64,000 bases of DNA from Xanthomonas campestris pv. badrii (lineage in GTDB: Bacteria; Pseudomonadota; Gammaproteobacteria; Xanthomonadales; Xanthomonadaceae), in NCBI RefSeq assembly GCF_012848175.1, contig NZ_CP051651.1, forward strand, positions 2,232,001-2,296,000, read 5' to 3'. Positions 44,109 through 53,815 of the stretch are shown here, piece after piece; positions within the stretch are counted from its first letter, which is position 1, and each line of letters starts with the position of its first letter. The notes beneath the pieces were generated by a model. The model saw only the letters and a program-made list of their open reading frames with translations, ran no database searches and was not told where the DNA came from. Both the position numbers and the translations under genes were made by a program.

Positions 44109-46178
44109 ATGCAAAAAGGCAAAGATCTCACCCTCCGCCTGATGATCGTCGACGACAGCGTGGAGAGTGCCGAGACCATCGTCACCGCGCTGCGTAACGG
44201 CGGCATTGCGGTGCGTCCATCGCGGCCGCAGACCCAGGAGGAGCTGGCCAGCATGCTCTCGGGTCAGATCGATCTGGCCATCCAGGGCCAGGCCCAGCAG
44301 GTGCCGATGAGCGCGCTGCAGGCGCAGATCGCAGGCAGCGGCAAGGACATTCCGGTCATCCTGCTGGCCGAGCGGATCGAAGAGAACGCCATTGTCGAGG
44401 CGGCTTCCCATGGCGTGCGTGCCATCGCCTTGCGTCATCGTCCCGAGCATCTGCTGGCGCTGGTGCGCTCGGAGTGGGCCGACCTGCAGGCACGCCGTGG
44501 CCTGCGCCGCATCGAAGCGCAGATGCGCGAGACCGAGCGCCGCTGCGATGCCTTGATCGCGTCCTCGCGCGACCCCATCGCCTACGTGCACGAAGGCATG
44601 CATATCCGCGCCAATGAGGCGTATCTGGACATGTTCGGCTTCGAGTCGTTCGACGATGTCGAAGGCGTCTCGCTGCTGGACATGATCGCCGCGCAATACG
44701 TCGACGATTTCAAGCAGCTGCTGAAGGCGATGGCCAAGGGCGAGCCGCCGCCGGCGCAGTACAAGGTCGACGCACGTCGGCTGGAAGGCGACACCTTCCC
44801 CGCCACGATGGAATTTGCCACCGCCACCTACGAAGGCGAGCCCTGCATCCAGGTGGTGTTCCGCCGCCGCGAGGAATTCGACCCGGAACTGGCGCGCGAG
44901 GTCGAAGACCTGCGCCAGCGCGATCAGGTCACCGGCCTGCTCAACCGCCCCACCTTCATGGTGGCGCTGGAACAGGCGGTGGCACAGGCCGGCCGCAGCG
45001 AGGGCCAGTCCGGCTTCCTGCTGATCGAGCCCGACCACTACGCGCGCATCCTCCCCGAGATTGGACTGGATTCTGCCGATGCCCTGATCGCTGCGATGGC
45101 CGCACATGTGGCCGGCGTGGTGGATGAGAGCGTGGTGGCCGCGCGCTTCGGCGAGCACAGTTTCGCGCTGTTGATGCACGGCAACTACGCGCGCACCCAT
45201 GCCACGGCCGAAGCCGTGCGCGATGCGTTTGCGCAACATGTCTTCAGCGTCGGCGCGCGCTCGGCCACGGTGACCGTGAGCATCGGCGGGGTACAGATCG
45301 GCGAAAAGATCGCCAGCATCGGCCAGGTGCTCAATCGCGGTACCGAGGCGGTGCGCACCACCGCCGAGCTGGGCGGCAACGCGGTCAGCATCTACGATCC
45401 GGCCGCCTCGGACCGAGCCGAGGAAGAACGCATCGCACGCTGGGTCGAGCACCTGCGCCAAGCGCTGGTGGGCGACGGCTTCGTGCTGCACTACCAACCG
45501 GTGCTCAACCTGCAGGGCGAGCCGCTGGAGCTGTACCAGGCTTTCCTGCGGCTGGAGCGCAACGGCGAGATGATGTCGCCCAACGCCTTCATGGCGATCG
45601 CAGAAGAACACGACCTGATCACCGAGATCGACCGCTGGGTAGTGGCGCGCGCGATCCGCCAGCTCGGCGAGCGGCAGCGTGCAGGCCACAAGACGCACCT
45701 GCTGGTGCGCATCGGGCCCAACTCGTTCTCCGACCCGCAGATGATCGATACCATCCGCGAGCAGTTGGCGGTATACGGCGTGCCGGGCGAACGGCTGTGG
45801 TTGCAGACCCCGGAATCGAAGGTGTTCACGCATCTGCGCAATGCCCAGCAGTTTCTGGCGGCGGTATCGGCGATGGGCTGCAAGGTCGGGCTGGAACAAT
45901 TCGGCTCGGGGCTGGACTCGTTCCAGCTGCTCGCACACTTCCAGCCGGCCTTCCTCAAGCTGGACCGCGGCATCACCGGCGACGTCGCCTCGGCCCGCGA
46001 AAGCCAGGAGAAGATCCGCGAAATCACCTCGCGCGCGCAGCCGGCCGGCATCCTGACCGTGGCCGAATTCGTTGCCGATGCGCAGTCGATGAGCAGCTTC
46101 TTCAGTGCAGGCGTGGACTATGTGCAAGGCGATTTCGTTGCGCCCACCGGGCCGTTGATGAACTATGAGTTCGGCTGA
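44109..46178 (+). CDS. fimX: FimX-type c-di-GMP receptor (degenerate REC-PAS-GGDEF-EAL)
   Basis: 689 residues: REC-like ~1-125, PAS ~145-255, GGDEF-like ~270-430 and EAL-like ~445-680. All enzymatic motifs are lost. The phospho-acceptor strand reads QIDLAIQG with no Asp; GGDEF is GEHSF (348-352); EAL is QAF (477-479) and DDFG-T-G reads EQFGSG. In Xanthomonas, FimX binds c-di-GMP through its EAL domain and a PilZ protein that contacts the pilus ATPase PilB, controlling type IV pili and virulence. The PilZ and PilB genes are not here. Gene alone with its own terminator; the 223 bp upstream show no gene. Confidence 0.93.
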   Translation: MQKGKDLTLRLMIVDDSVESAETIVTALRNGGIAVRPSRPQTQEELASMLSGQIDLAIQGQAQQVPMSALQAQIAGSGKDIPVILLAERIEENAIVEAASHGVRAIALRHRPEHLLALVRSEWADLQARRGLRRIEAQMRETERRCDALIASSRDPIAYVHEGMHIRANEAYLDMFGFESFDDVEGVSLLDMIAAQYVDDFKQLLKAMAKGEPPPAQYKVDARRLEGDTFPATMEFATATYEGEPCIQVVFRRREEFDPELAREVEDLRQRDQVTGLLNRPTFMVALEQAVAQAGRSEGQSGFLLIEPDHYARILPEIGLDSADALIAAMAAHVAGVVDESVVAARFGEHSFALLMHGNYARTHATAEAVRDAFAQHVFSVGARSATVTVSIGGVQIGEKIASIGQVLNRGTEAVRTTAELGGNAVSIYDPAASDRAEEERIARWVEHLRQALVGDGFVLHYQPVLNLQGEPLELYQAFLRLERNGEMMSPNAFMAIAEEHDLITEIDRWVVARAIRQLGERQRAGHKTHLLVRIGPNSFSDPQMIDTIREQLAVYGVPGERLWLQTPESKVFTHLRNAQQFLAAVSAMGCKVGLEQFGSGLDSFQLLAHFQPAFLKLDRGITGDVASARESQEKIREITSRAQPAGILTVAEFVADAQSMSSFFSAGVDYVQGDFVAPTGPLMNYEFG

Positions 46179-46210
46179 GGCAACCGAACGCCGGTAACGC
46201 GGGACAACAA

Positions 46211-46236
46211 AAAACCCGCAACGCGCGGGTTTCTTG
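46211..46236 (+). terminator. Terminator of fimX
   Basis: Stem AAACCCGC/GCGGGTTT (46212-46219 with 46225-46232), 5-base loop, then CTTGTTTC. It lies about 33 bp after the fimX stop. The region from there to htpX (46402) shows nothing further. Confidence 0.8.
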
Positions 46237-46401
46237 TTTCCTTCGAGCCGATACGCTGTCGATGGGCGCTACCAGACGATGCAGCGGGCGACGGTTGCGT
46301 CGAGCGCGGGTGGGCGCGCTCATGTGGCCGTTGCACCGACGATCGATACCGACTGCGGCGACGCCTTGCGCATCACACGGAGCGGCGATCTCGGAAGCCG
46401 C

Positions 46402-47280
46402 TTACAGTGCTGTGCCATTGGTCGCACGCAGCGCCGCAATGCGCTCGGTCAACGGCGGGTGGCTCAGGAACAGGCGACGCAATCCGTCGCCGACCGCGCC
46501 GGAGATACCGAAGGCCTGCACCTGCGAGGGCAAGCTGCTCTGCCCGTGATTGAGCGACAGCCGTTCCAGGGCGGAAATCATCTTGCCGCGGCCGGCCAGC
46601 TGTGCGCCACCGGCATCGGCGCGGAACTCGCGACGACGCGAGAACCACATCGCGATCATGGTGGCGAACATCCCCAGCACCATCTCCAGCGCGAACACGA
46701 TGATGTAGTAAGCGAAACCCCGCCCACCCTCACGGTTGCCCGACAAGGTGCTGTCGATCACGCCGCCAACCACGCGCGCCAGCACGATCACGAAGGTGTT
46801 CAGCACGCCCTGCAGCAGGGCCATGGTCACCATGTCGCCATTGGCCACGTGGGCGATCTCGTGGCCGAGCACGGCCTCGGCTTCGTCCTGGCTCATGTTC
46901 TGCAGCAGGCCGGTCGAGACGGCGACCAGCGCGTTGTTGCGATTGGCCCCGGTGGCGAAGGCATTGATCTCCGGTGCGTCGTAGATCGCCACTTCCGGCA
47001 TGCCGATGCCGGCGGCCTGGGCCTGGCGCTGGACCGTCCCGACCAGCCAGCGCTCGGTCGGTGTGCGCGGCTCGGTGATCACCTGGGCGCCGGTGCTGCG
47101 CTTGGCCATGAACTTGGACAGCAACAGCGAAATCAAGGACCCACCAAAACCGAAGATGGCGCCCATCACCAGCAGGCCGCTCATCTGCGCGGAATTGACG
47201 CCCAACACCGACATCACGACGCTGGCGAGCAGCAACACCGCCAGGTTGGTCGCAAGGAACAGGAAAATGCGGTTGAACAT
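46402..47280 (-). CDS. htpX: Membrane metalloprotease HtpX
   Basis: 292 residues, M48 family. Two N-terminal membrane helices (4-24, 34-56), then the cytosolic zinc site HEIAH (140-144) with third ligand Glu218 ([12 protein letters not shown]), and two more hydrophobic segments (~153-175, 190-212). It degrades misfolded inner-membrane proteins together with FtsH. ATG 47280 begins the standard [15 protein letters not shown]; an in-frame upstream extension is not typical. Confidence 0.94.
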   Translation of the reverse strand: MFNRIFLFLATNLAVLLLASVVMSVLGVNSAQMSGLLVMGAIFGFGGSLISLLLSKFMAKRSTGAQVITEPRTPTERWLVGTVQRQAQAAGIGMPEVAIYDAPEINAFATGANRNNALVAVSTGLLQNMSQDEAEAVLGHEIAHVANGDMVTMALLQGVLNTFVIVLARVVGGVIDSTLSGNREGGRGFAYYIIVFALEMVLGMFATMIAMWFSRRREFRADAGGAQLAGRGKMISALERLSLNHGQSSLPSQVQAFGISGAVGDGLRRLFLSHPPLTERIAALRATNGTAL

Positions 47281-47377
47281 GACGCGCGGGCTCCACTCGG
47301 ATGGGATGGACTGCCGTGGATCTGCGGACATCACCGCTTGAAATCAAGCGCGCACCTGACCGACGATTCAGCCGTCC

Positions 47378-48277
47378 ATGCCCTCACCTTCCTACCGCGG
47401 CCGCTTCGCGCCCTCTCCGACCGGCCCGCTGCACTTCGGCTCGCTGCTGGCCGCCTTCGGCAGCTGGCTGCTCGCCCGCCATGCCGGTGGGCAGTGGTGC
47501 GTGCGCATCGAAGACATCGATCCACCACGCGCCCAAGCCGGTGCATCGGAGCGCCAGCTGCGCACCCTGGCTGCCTTTGGCCTGGTGTCGGACCTGCCGG
47601 TGATCCGGCAATCCGATCGCGACGTGCATTACATCACCGCGCTCACCACCCTGCTTGACGCCGGGCTGGCGTTCGAATGCAGCTGCAGCCGCAGCGATCT
47701 GGCCGGCATGGGCGGCATCCACCACGCCTGTGTCGCCCCGCTGGGCGCACGCCGCGCAGTACGCCTTCGGGTGCCGCTGCAGCCGCCGGTCGGCTTCGAC
47801 GACGCGTTGCAGGGGCATGTGGTGCAGGACGTCCATGCGGAGGTGGGGGATGTGGTGCTGCGCCGGGCAGACGGCTACTGGGCCTACCAGCTTGCCGTGG
47901 TCGTGGACGACGCGGCGCAGGCGGTCACCGATGTGGTGCGCGGCGCCGACCTGCTCGATTCCACCCCGCGCCAGTTGGTGCTGCAGCGCGCCCTGGGCCT
48001 GCCGCAGCCGCGCTATCTGCACCTGCCGCTGATCCTGGACGCCGGGGGCCGCAAGCTGTCCAAGTCGCATGCCGCCCCCGCGCTGGACGATGCCGACCCG
48101 GTGCCGGCCCTGCGCGCCGCCTGGCAGGCGCTGGGCCAGCCGCCTGCTGTACTGGCGCGGCACGGTGGCGTGGACACGCTGCTGCGCCAGGCCATGCAGC
48201 ATTTTTCGCCGGAGTTGCTGCCGGCAACGCCCACGCTCGAGATGTCCATGCGCGCATCGCCCCCGCCGCGTGACTAG
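47378..48277 (+). CDS. gluQ: Glutamyl-Q tRNA(Asp) synthetase
   Basis: 299-residue truncated relative of glutamyl-tRNA synthetase that attaches glutamate to queuosine in tRNA-Asp. The HIGH-like motif is HFGS at 19-22 (GRFAPSPTGPLHFGSL) and the KMSKS equivalent is KLSKS; ECSCSR provides zinc cysteines. It lacks the anticodon-binding domain, as expected. In many gammaproteobacteria gluQ follows dksA, but not here. The queG gene at 57560 belongs to the same modification pathway. Confidence 0.93.
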   Translation: MPSPSYRGRFAPSPTGPLHFGSLLAAFGSWLLARHAGGQWCVRIEDIDPPRAQAGASERQLRTLAAFGLVSDLPVIRQSDRDVHYITALTTLLDAGLAFECSCSRSDLAGMGGIHHACVAPLGARRAVRLRVPLQPPVGFDDALQGHVVQDVHAEVGDVVLRRADGYWAYQLAVVVDDAAQAVTDVVRGADLLDSTPRQLVLQRALGLPQPRYLHLPLILDAGGRKLSKSHAAPALDDADPVPALRAAWQALGQPPAVLARHGGVDTLLRQAMQHFSPELLPATPTLEMSMRASPPPRD

Positions 48278-48362
48278 AATTGCGGCCCAGCACCGGCATC
48301 CGGGCGCGGCGCCTGCGCCACGGCCCTGATCGCCTCCAGTCTTCCTGCTCATTGGAGTCGTC

Positions 48363-49103
48363 ATGACATCTCGCGTCGCATTGGTCACCGGCGGCACCGG
48401 CGGTATCGGCACCGCCATCTGCAAGCGCCTGGCCGATCAGGGCCATCGGGTCGCCAGCAATTTCCGCAACGAGGAAAAGGCCCGCGACTGGCAACAACGC
48501 ATGCAGGCGCAGGGCTACGACGTGGCCTTGTTCCGTGGCGATGTGGCCGCGTCCGAGCATGCGCGCGCCCTGGTGGAAGACGTCGAAGCGGCGCTGGGGC
48601 CGATCGAGGTCCTGGTCAACAACGCCGGCATCACCCGCGACACCACCTTCCACCGCATGACCGCCGAACAGTGGCACGACGTCATCAACACCAACCTCAA
48701 TTCGGTGTTCAACGTCACCCGCCCGGTCATCGAGGGCATGCGCAAGCGCGGCTGGGGCCGGGTGATCCAGATCAGCTCCATCAACGGACTCAAGGGCCAG
48801 TACGGCCAGGCCAATTACGCCGCGGCCAAGGCCGGCATGCACGGCTTCACCATTTCGCTGGCGCGCGAGAACGCCGCCTTCGGGGTCACCGTCAACACGG
48901 TCTCGCCCGGTTACGTGGCCACCGACATGGTCATGGCAGTGCCGGAGGAAGTGCGCGCCAAGATCGTGGCCGATATCCCCACCGGCCGGCTGGGCCGCCC
49001 GGAAGAGATCGCCTACGCGGTGGCGTTTCTGGTGGCGGAAGAGGCTGCCTGGATCACCGGCTCCAATCTGGACATCAACGGCGGCCACCACATGGGCTGG
49101 TAA
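48363..49103 (+). CDS. phaB: Acetoacetyl-CoA reductase
   Basis: 246-residue short-chain dehydrogenase. NADPH motif TGGTGGIG (9-16), catalytic Ser138/139, Tyr152 and Lys156 (NYAAAKAG). SNFRNEEKA after strand 2 and the C-terminus GSNLDINGGHHMGW are hallmarks of PhaB. It reduces acetoacetyl-CoA to (R)-3-hydroxybutyryl-CoA for polyhydroxybutyrate. phaA and phaC are not in the window, but the phaR regulator follows. Confidence 0.94.
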   Translation: MTSRVALVTGGTGGIGTAICKRLADQGHRVASNFRNEEKARDWQQRMQAQGYDVALFRGDVAASEHARALVEDVEAALGPIEVLVNNAGITRDTTFHRMTAEQWHDVINTNLNSVFNVTRPVIEGMRKRGWGRVIQISSINGLKGQYGQANYAAAKAGMHGFTISLARENAAFGVTVNTVSPGYVATDMVMAVPEEVRAKIVADIPTGRLGRPEEIAYAVAFLVAEEAAWITGSNLDINGGHHMGW

Positions 49104-49124
49104 CGTTTGCTGCAACTTTGCGGT

Positions 49125-49156
49125 GCAGCATGGATTTGACCTAAAAACCATGCTGC
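49125..49156. promoter_or_regulatory. Perfect inverted repeat upstream of phaR
   Basis: GCAGCATGG (49125-49133), 14 bases, CCATGCTGC (49148-49156). It lies between phaB and phaR, about 107 bp before the phaR start, with AT-rich sequence following. PhaR-type repressors bind TGC/GCA-rich palindromes and autoregulate, so an operator is plausible. It lacks the tight loop and T tract of a terminator. Confidence 0.45.
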
Positions 49157-49262
49157 GCAACATTTTTAATGTGTCCGCTTAAGCAAATAAGGCGGTTTGG
49201 CTGTTGCAACCGCTGCTGCGCTGCGCCATCCTGCGCGCACTATCAGTGTGAGTGAACGTTCC

Positions 49263-49829
49263 ATGGCCGGACTTCGCATCATCAAGAAGTATCCCAATCG
49301 CCGTCTCTACGACACCGAGATTTCCAGTTACATCACGATCGAAGACGTACGCCAGCTGATCATCGATGGCGAGGAGTTCGAAGTCCGCGACGCCAAGAGT
49401 GGCGAAGATTTGAGCCGCGCGGTCCTGCTGCAGATCATCGCCGACCAGGAACAGGACGGCGAACCCATGCTCTCCACCCAGCTGCTCAGCCAGATCATCC
49501 GCTTCTACGGGGATTCGCTGCAGGGTTTCATGGGCAATTACCTGGAGCGCAGCATGCAGGTGTTCCTGGACCAGCAGCAGCAGTTCCGCCAACAGATGGG
49601 CAACCTGCTCGGGCAGACCCCGTGGGCGATGATGAACCAGCTGACCGAGCGCAACCTGGAGCTGTGGCAGGAATTCCAGCGCAACTTTGGCGCCGGTTTC
49701 GGCCGTCCGGGCGGCCCTGGCACGCCGCCGAGCCCGCCTGGCGCAGGCAGCATGGGCAGTGGCCCGATGGGCACCGGCACGCATGGCGCCTCGGGCAACC
49801 ACACCGGCAAGGCGCGCAACCGCGGGTGA
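49263..49829 (+). CDS. phaR: Polyhydroxyalkanoate synthesis repressor PhaR
   Basis: 188 residues. The N-terminal DNA-binding domain of the PhaR family is obvious (RIIKKYPNRRLYDTEISSYITIEDVRQLI), followed by the PHB-binding region (FYGDSLQGFMGNYLERSMQVF). The C-terminal ~45 residues are a Gly/Pro/Met-rich tail, as in many PhaR proteins. It represses phasin and its own gene until polymer granules titrate it away. ATG 49263 begins the family sequence; the palindrome upstream may be its operator. Confidence 0.93.
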   Translation: MAGLRIIKKYPNRRLYDTEISSYITIEDVRQLIIDGEEFEVRDAKSGEDLSRAVLLQIIADQEQDGEPMLSTQLLSQIIRFYGDSLQGFMGNYLERSMQVFLDQQQQFRQQMGNLLGQTPWAMMNQLTERNLELWQEFQRNFGAGFGRPGGPGTPPSPPGAGSMGSGPMGTGTHGASGNHTGKARNRG

Positions 49830-49871
49830 GCGATGGGTGCGCGTGAGCCGGACGGCTCTACGCGCAAACCG

Positions 49872-50834
49872 TCAGCGGCCGGCCTGCGCAGCGCAGGCCG
49901 AGCAGATCCGCTCCACGTGGTAGCCGCGGGCGCGCAAGCGCTCCACCACGCCATCATTGCCCAGCAGGTGCAAGGCACCGACCACCACCAGCGTGGTTCC
50001 GCTGCCCTTGCCCAGTTGCTTCTCCAACCGCGGCACCCAACGCGCGTTGCGCTCGACGTTGATGTCCTGATACAGCGCCGGATACTGCCTGCGCATGTCC
50101 TCGGCCATCTGCGTGGTCAGCGTCTGCACGTCGCCGTTGCGCCAGGCCGCATGCAGCAGGCGCAGCTGGTCGGTGGTATCGGCTTCGTCCAGCGCTTCTT
50201 CCAGCAGCTGGTGCTGCTCGGTGGGAGTCATGCCGTCGAGCAGGGTAAGTTGTTCCTCGGCGCGTTCCAGCCCATCGGCCGGCTTGCCACGGGACTGCGC
50301 CTGCTGCATCAGGTAATGGTCCAGGCCCGCGTTCGGGTCCATGCCCTGGCGCGCCATCTCGGCCAGGCTGATCGACAGCGCCACGAACCACGGCTTGAGC
50401 GGCTGCAACGCCTCGAGCGACATGCCGTGCTTGCGCGCATAGGCAGCCAGTGCCTGCTAGGTCCTGGCATCCAGCGTGTCCTGCAACGTGCGCCCGTCGG
50501 TGCGCCGTGCCACCTGCAGCATGCGCCCGGCCAGCTCCGGCGATTGCGCATCGGCCGGCGGCAGCTCGAACAGCAGACGGTCGGCCTTGGCGAATGCCTG
50601 CATCACGTCCGGCGACAGCGGGTAGTCGCTGGGCTTGAGCACATGGAACGAGCCCAGCAGGTAGAGCGTGCCGCCCTTGCCGTCGACCTTCCACAGCAAT
50701 GGTACCGGCGGGGCGGCAGGCGCAGCGGCAGTACCGCGCGCCCAGCCCGAAGCAGCCACCCCGCTCCATAGCGCCAGCACCAGCAGTGCCCCGCCCCACC
50801 AGCCAGCGAACCGCGCACGTCCACGCATCGTCAT
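49872..50834 (-). pseudogene. TraB/GumN family protein interrupted by an amber codon
   Basis: Two in-frame halves separated by TAG at 50457-50459. The first (start ATG 50834 or 50828, AGGAGG upstream) has a signal-like hydrophobic segment (GGALLVLALWSGVAAS) and the family block LLWKVDGKGGTLYLLGSFHVLKPSDYPL. The second holds WFVALSISLAEMARQG-type helices and GTTLVVVGALHLLGNDGVVERLRARGYHV. Joined, they make one normal GumN/TraB protein of ~320 residues; a tryptophan TGG to TAG change is the likely cause (DART-W-QALA). The C-terminal half could start at ATG 50423 but would lack the export signal. Confidence 0.85.
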
Positions 50835-50867
50835 CGAACCTCCTGTCACCGCGTCCCCTTCGCCACG

Positions 50868-51803
50868 TCAGTGCGGCACCTTGTAGGTCTTCTCGCCCGC
50901 CGTGACCGCCAGGTCGATGCGGTTTTCCGGTGGCGGCAATGGGCAGGTGGCAAATGGCGTGAACGCGCACGGCGGGTTGTAGGCGCGATTGAAATCCACC
51001 ACCACGTGCCCGGAGGCGTCAGGCACCTCCAGGTCCAGGAAGCGCCCGGCCGGATAGCTGCCGTGCCCGCTGGTGCGATCGGCGAACACCACGAAACCCG
51101 GGCGACCCGGCTCGCCGATCGTCTCCAGGCGATAGCGCTTGCCGTCGCGTTCGAACTCGATCGCCCCGGCATTGGCCTGCTCGCTGGTGATGCCGACGAT
51201 GTCAACGATCGCCAAGGTCTTGCCGACATCGTTGGGCACGTAACGCGCGCTGATGCGCCAGGACGGATCCACCGGCCAATGCTCCAATCCGGTGAATGCG
51301 GTGCGCGATGGTGCATCGGCATGTTTGACCCGCAGCGCGTAGCGGTCGCCGCGATGGATCAGGCTGAGCACGCCCTTGCCGTCGTCGAACCGGATCAGGG
51401 TGGGCTGCGGATCGCGATCGGACTGGAAGCGGATCCTGCCGGTCAGCGGCTTGCCATCGACGGTGAGCGCGGCGCCGCGCTCGGGCACGAACCACACCGT
51501 CGTGCCCTCGGTCGACACCATGCCCATCTTCGGCGGCCCGACCGCGAGCCTGATGCCGCTATCGGCACTGCGGCCGATGTAATGCGCCTTCAGCGTCAGC
51601 CAGTGCAGGCCGACCAGGCTGGTCCAGCCATCGGGTGCACGCAATTCTTCCAGGCGGCTTTCGCGCCAGGCTGCGGTGTCGGCCAGAAAGGCCTTGTCCA
51701 GCACCACCGGCGCAGCCGCTGGCGGTGCATCGCGGCCGCAACCGGCCAGCGTTGCCACCGCCAGCATGACCACCCACCAGCCCCTCCCCCTGTGCACTGC
51801 CAT
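50868..51803 (-). CDS. DUF1684 lipoprotein
   Basis: 311 residues. Signal peptide with lipobox LAGC (residues ~19-22). The mature protein is the DUF1684 type: WTSLVGLHWL near the N-terminus, a beta-rich centre and the C-terminal blocks GRFLDLEVPD, VVVDFNRAYNPPCAFTPFATCPLPPPENRI. Function of the family is unknown. ATG 51803 overlaps the mutL stop (TAATG), so it is coupled to mutL. Confidence 0.9.
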   Translation of the reverse strand: MAVHRGRGWWVVMLAVATLAGCGRDAPPAAAPVVLDKAFLADTAAWRESRLEELRAPDGWTSLVGLHWLTLKAHYIGRSADSGIRLAVGPPKMGMVSTEGTTVWFVPERGAALTVDGKPLTGRIRFQSDRDPQPTLIRFDDGKGVLSLIHRGDRYALRVKHADAPSRTAFTGLEHWPVDPSWRISARYVPNDVGKTLAIVDIVGITSEQANAGAIEFERDGKRYRLETIGEPGRPGFVVFADRTSGHGSYPAGRFLDLEVPDASGHVVVDFNRAYNPPCAFTPFATCPLPPPENRIDLAVTAGEKTYKVPH

Positions 51804-53677
51804 TACCGCCCCCTGAGAAACCAACGATCGATTTCGCCCAGCGTAAACCGAGCCCAGGTGGGACGGCCATGGTTGCATTGGCCCGAGCGCTCGGTGGCCT
51901 CCATGTCGCGCAACAAGGCATTCATTTCCGGCACGGTGAGGCGGCGATTCGCGCGCACTGCGCCGTGGCAGGCCATGGTCGACAGCAGCTCGTCGCGGGC
52001 ACTGGCGATGCGGCGGCTCTGGCCATGCTCGCGCAGATCGCCCAGCACGTCGCGCAGCAAGGCCTCCGGCTCGGCATTGGCCAGCAACGCGGGGATGCTG
52101 CGCACATGCAGCGATTGCGGGCCGGCACGGGTGATGTCGAAGCCCAGGCTGGCCAGGGTGTCGGCTTCGCGCTCGGCGGTATCGGCCTCGCGCTCGCCCA
52201 CTGCCAGCGTCATCGGTACCAGCAGCGGCTGCGCATGCAGGCCGATGCTGTCGTGGGCGTTCTTCAGGCGTTCGTAGCCGATGCGTTCGTGCGCGGCGTG
52301 CATGTCCACCACGATCAGGCCTTCGGCGTTCTCGGCCAGGATGTAGATGCCGTGCAGCTGCGCCACGGCGTAGCCGAGCGGCGGCACACCACTGTCTGCA
52401 GCGGTGGGTGGCAGACCGGTGCCGGAGACCACCGGCACCTCGCTCGACGCCTGCGCGGCGCTGCCGGGCGGTGCGTACAGCGCACCATAGGCTGCGCGCG
52501 CCTCATCCACGCGCAGGCCGAGCGGCGTCTGCGACGGACGCCAGTTGGCATAGCCTGCCGAGCCACCGCCACTGCCCGCAGCGGGTCCATCACTGGTGCC
52601 GCCACCACCGTAGTTACCAGGCGCACCCGGCGCAGCCAGGGCCTCACCCGCCGCATCGCTGCCGATGCTGCCGGGCATGGCACCGGCGCGGGTCTGTGCC
52701 AGCGCGTCCTGCAGGGTGCGATAGACGAAATCGTGGATCAGCCGCGCCTCGCGGAAGCGCACCTCGTGCTTGGCCGGATGCACATTGACGTCCACCCGCG
52801 CCGGATCCAGTTCCAGGAACAAGACGTAGGCCGGCTGGCGCCCATGAAACAGCACATCGCCATAGGCCATTTTGACCGCATGCGCCACGCTACGGTCGCG
52901 CACCGAGCGGCCGTTGACGTAGAGATATTGCTGGTCGGTGCTGGCACGCGAGTAATGCGGCTGCGCCACCCAGCCATGCAGGCGCAGGCCGGCGCCGCTG
53001 TGATCCACCCGCAAGGCCTGGCGGGCGAAATCCTCGCCCAGCGTTTCGCCCAGGCGCGCATCCGAATACAGATCGCCCGGTTTGTAACGACGCGAAGGCT
53101 TGCCGTTGTGCGCCACGCGCAACTCCACGTCCGGCCGCGCCAGCGCCAACGAGCGCAGCCATTCTTCGATATGTCCAAGCTCGGTGCGTTCGGCGCGCAG
53201 GAACTTGCGTCGCGCCGGCACGTTGAAGAACAGCTCGCGCACTTCCACCGTGGTGCCGGGCGCGTGCGCATGCGGTGTCACCTCGCCCAGTCGCCCGCCT
53301 TCGATCTGCAGCGCCGAGCCATGGTCGGCATCGTGACGGCGCGAGATCAGGGTGAAACGGCTGACCGAGGCGATCGACGGCAGCGCTTCGCCGCGAAATC
53401 CCAGCGTGGCGACGGTTTCCAGATCGTCCAGCGAGGCGATCTTGCTGGTGGCATGCCGCGACACCGCCAGCGGCAGTTCGTCCGGGGTGATGCCGCCACC
53501 ATTGTCGCGGATGCGGATCAGCCGTACGCCACCCTCTTCCAGATCGATGTCCACGCGGGTGGCGCCGGCATCGAGCGCGTTTTCGACCAGTTCCTTGACC
53601 ACCGAGGCAGGCCGCTCGACGACCTCGCCGGCAGCGATCTGGTTGATCAGGATCTCGGGCAGCTGACGGATCGCCAT
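51803..53677 (-). CDS. mutL: DNA mismatch repair protein MutL
   Basis: 624 residues. The N-terminal GHL ATPase has its motifs intact: [26 protein letters not shown]. The linker (~345-440) is rich in Gly/Ala/Ser/Pro and low in complexity. The C-terminal dimerisation domain lacks an endonuclease DQHAxxER motif (it has DMHAAHERI), as in Dam/MutH-type MutL. It couples MutS recognition to strand excision. It lies after amiC in the conserved order nnr-tsaE-amiC-mutL. Confidence 0.96.
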   Translation of the reverse strand: MAIRQLPEILINQIAAGEVVERPASVVKELVENALDAGATRVDIDLEEGGVRLIRIRDNGGGITPDELPLAVSRHATSKIASLDDLETVATLGFRGEALPSIASVSRFTLISRRHDADHGSALQIEGGRLGEVTPHAHAPGTTVEVRELFFNVPARRKFLRAERTELGHIEEWLRSLALARPDVELRVAHNGKPSRRYKPGDLYSDARLGETLGEDFARQALRVDHSGAGLRLHGWVAQPHYSRASTDQQYLYVNGRSVRDRSVAHAVKMAYGDVLFHGRQPAYVLFLELDPARVDVNVHPAKHEVRFREARLIHDFVYRTLQDALAQTRAGAMPGSIGSDAAGEALAAPGAPGNYGGGGTSDGPAAGSGGGSAGYANWRPSQTPLGLRVDEARAAYGALYAPPGSAAQASSEVPVVSGTGLPPTAADSGVPPLGYAVAQLHGIYILAENAEGLIVVDMHAAHERIGYERLKNAHDSIGLHAQPLLVPMTLAVGEREADTAEREADTLASLGFDITRAGPQSLHVRSIPALLANAEPEALLRDVLGDLREHGQSRRIASARDELLSTMACHGAVRANRRLTVPEMNALLRDMEATERSGQCNHGRPTWARFTLGEIDRWFLRGR

Positions 53678-53815
53678 CAGCGCGCACTCGGGCGCAGGAC
53701 GCGCGGCAGGCAGAACATCGGGGGTGACACGGACAAGACAGACCTCGGCACGGCGACCCGGCGGCGCACAGGCCCCGGCATCTCGGGAATCAGTGCCGAA
53801 TGATAGCCGAGCCTG

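Noticed and set aside
46260..46400. Possible small gene or RNA between fimX and htpX
   Set aside because: Apart from the fimX terminator no start with a ribosome site, hairpin series or known RNA pattern was found.
49123..49170. Inverted repeat before phaR read as the phaB terminator
   Set aside because: The loop is 14 bases and the T-rich stretch does not follow directly, so it is more like an operator.
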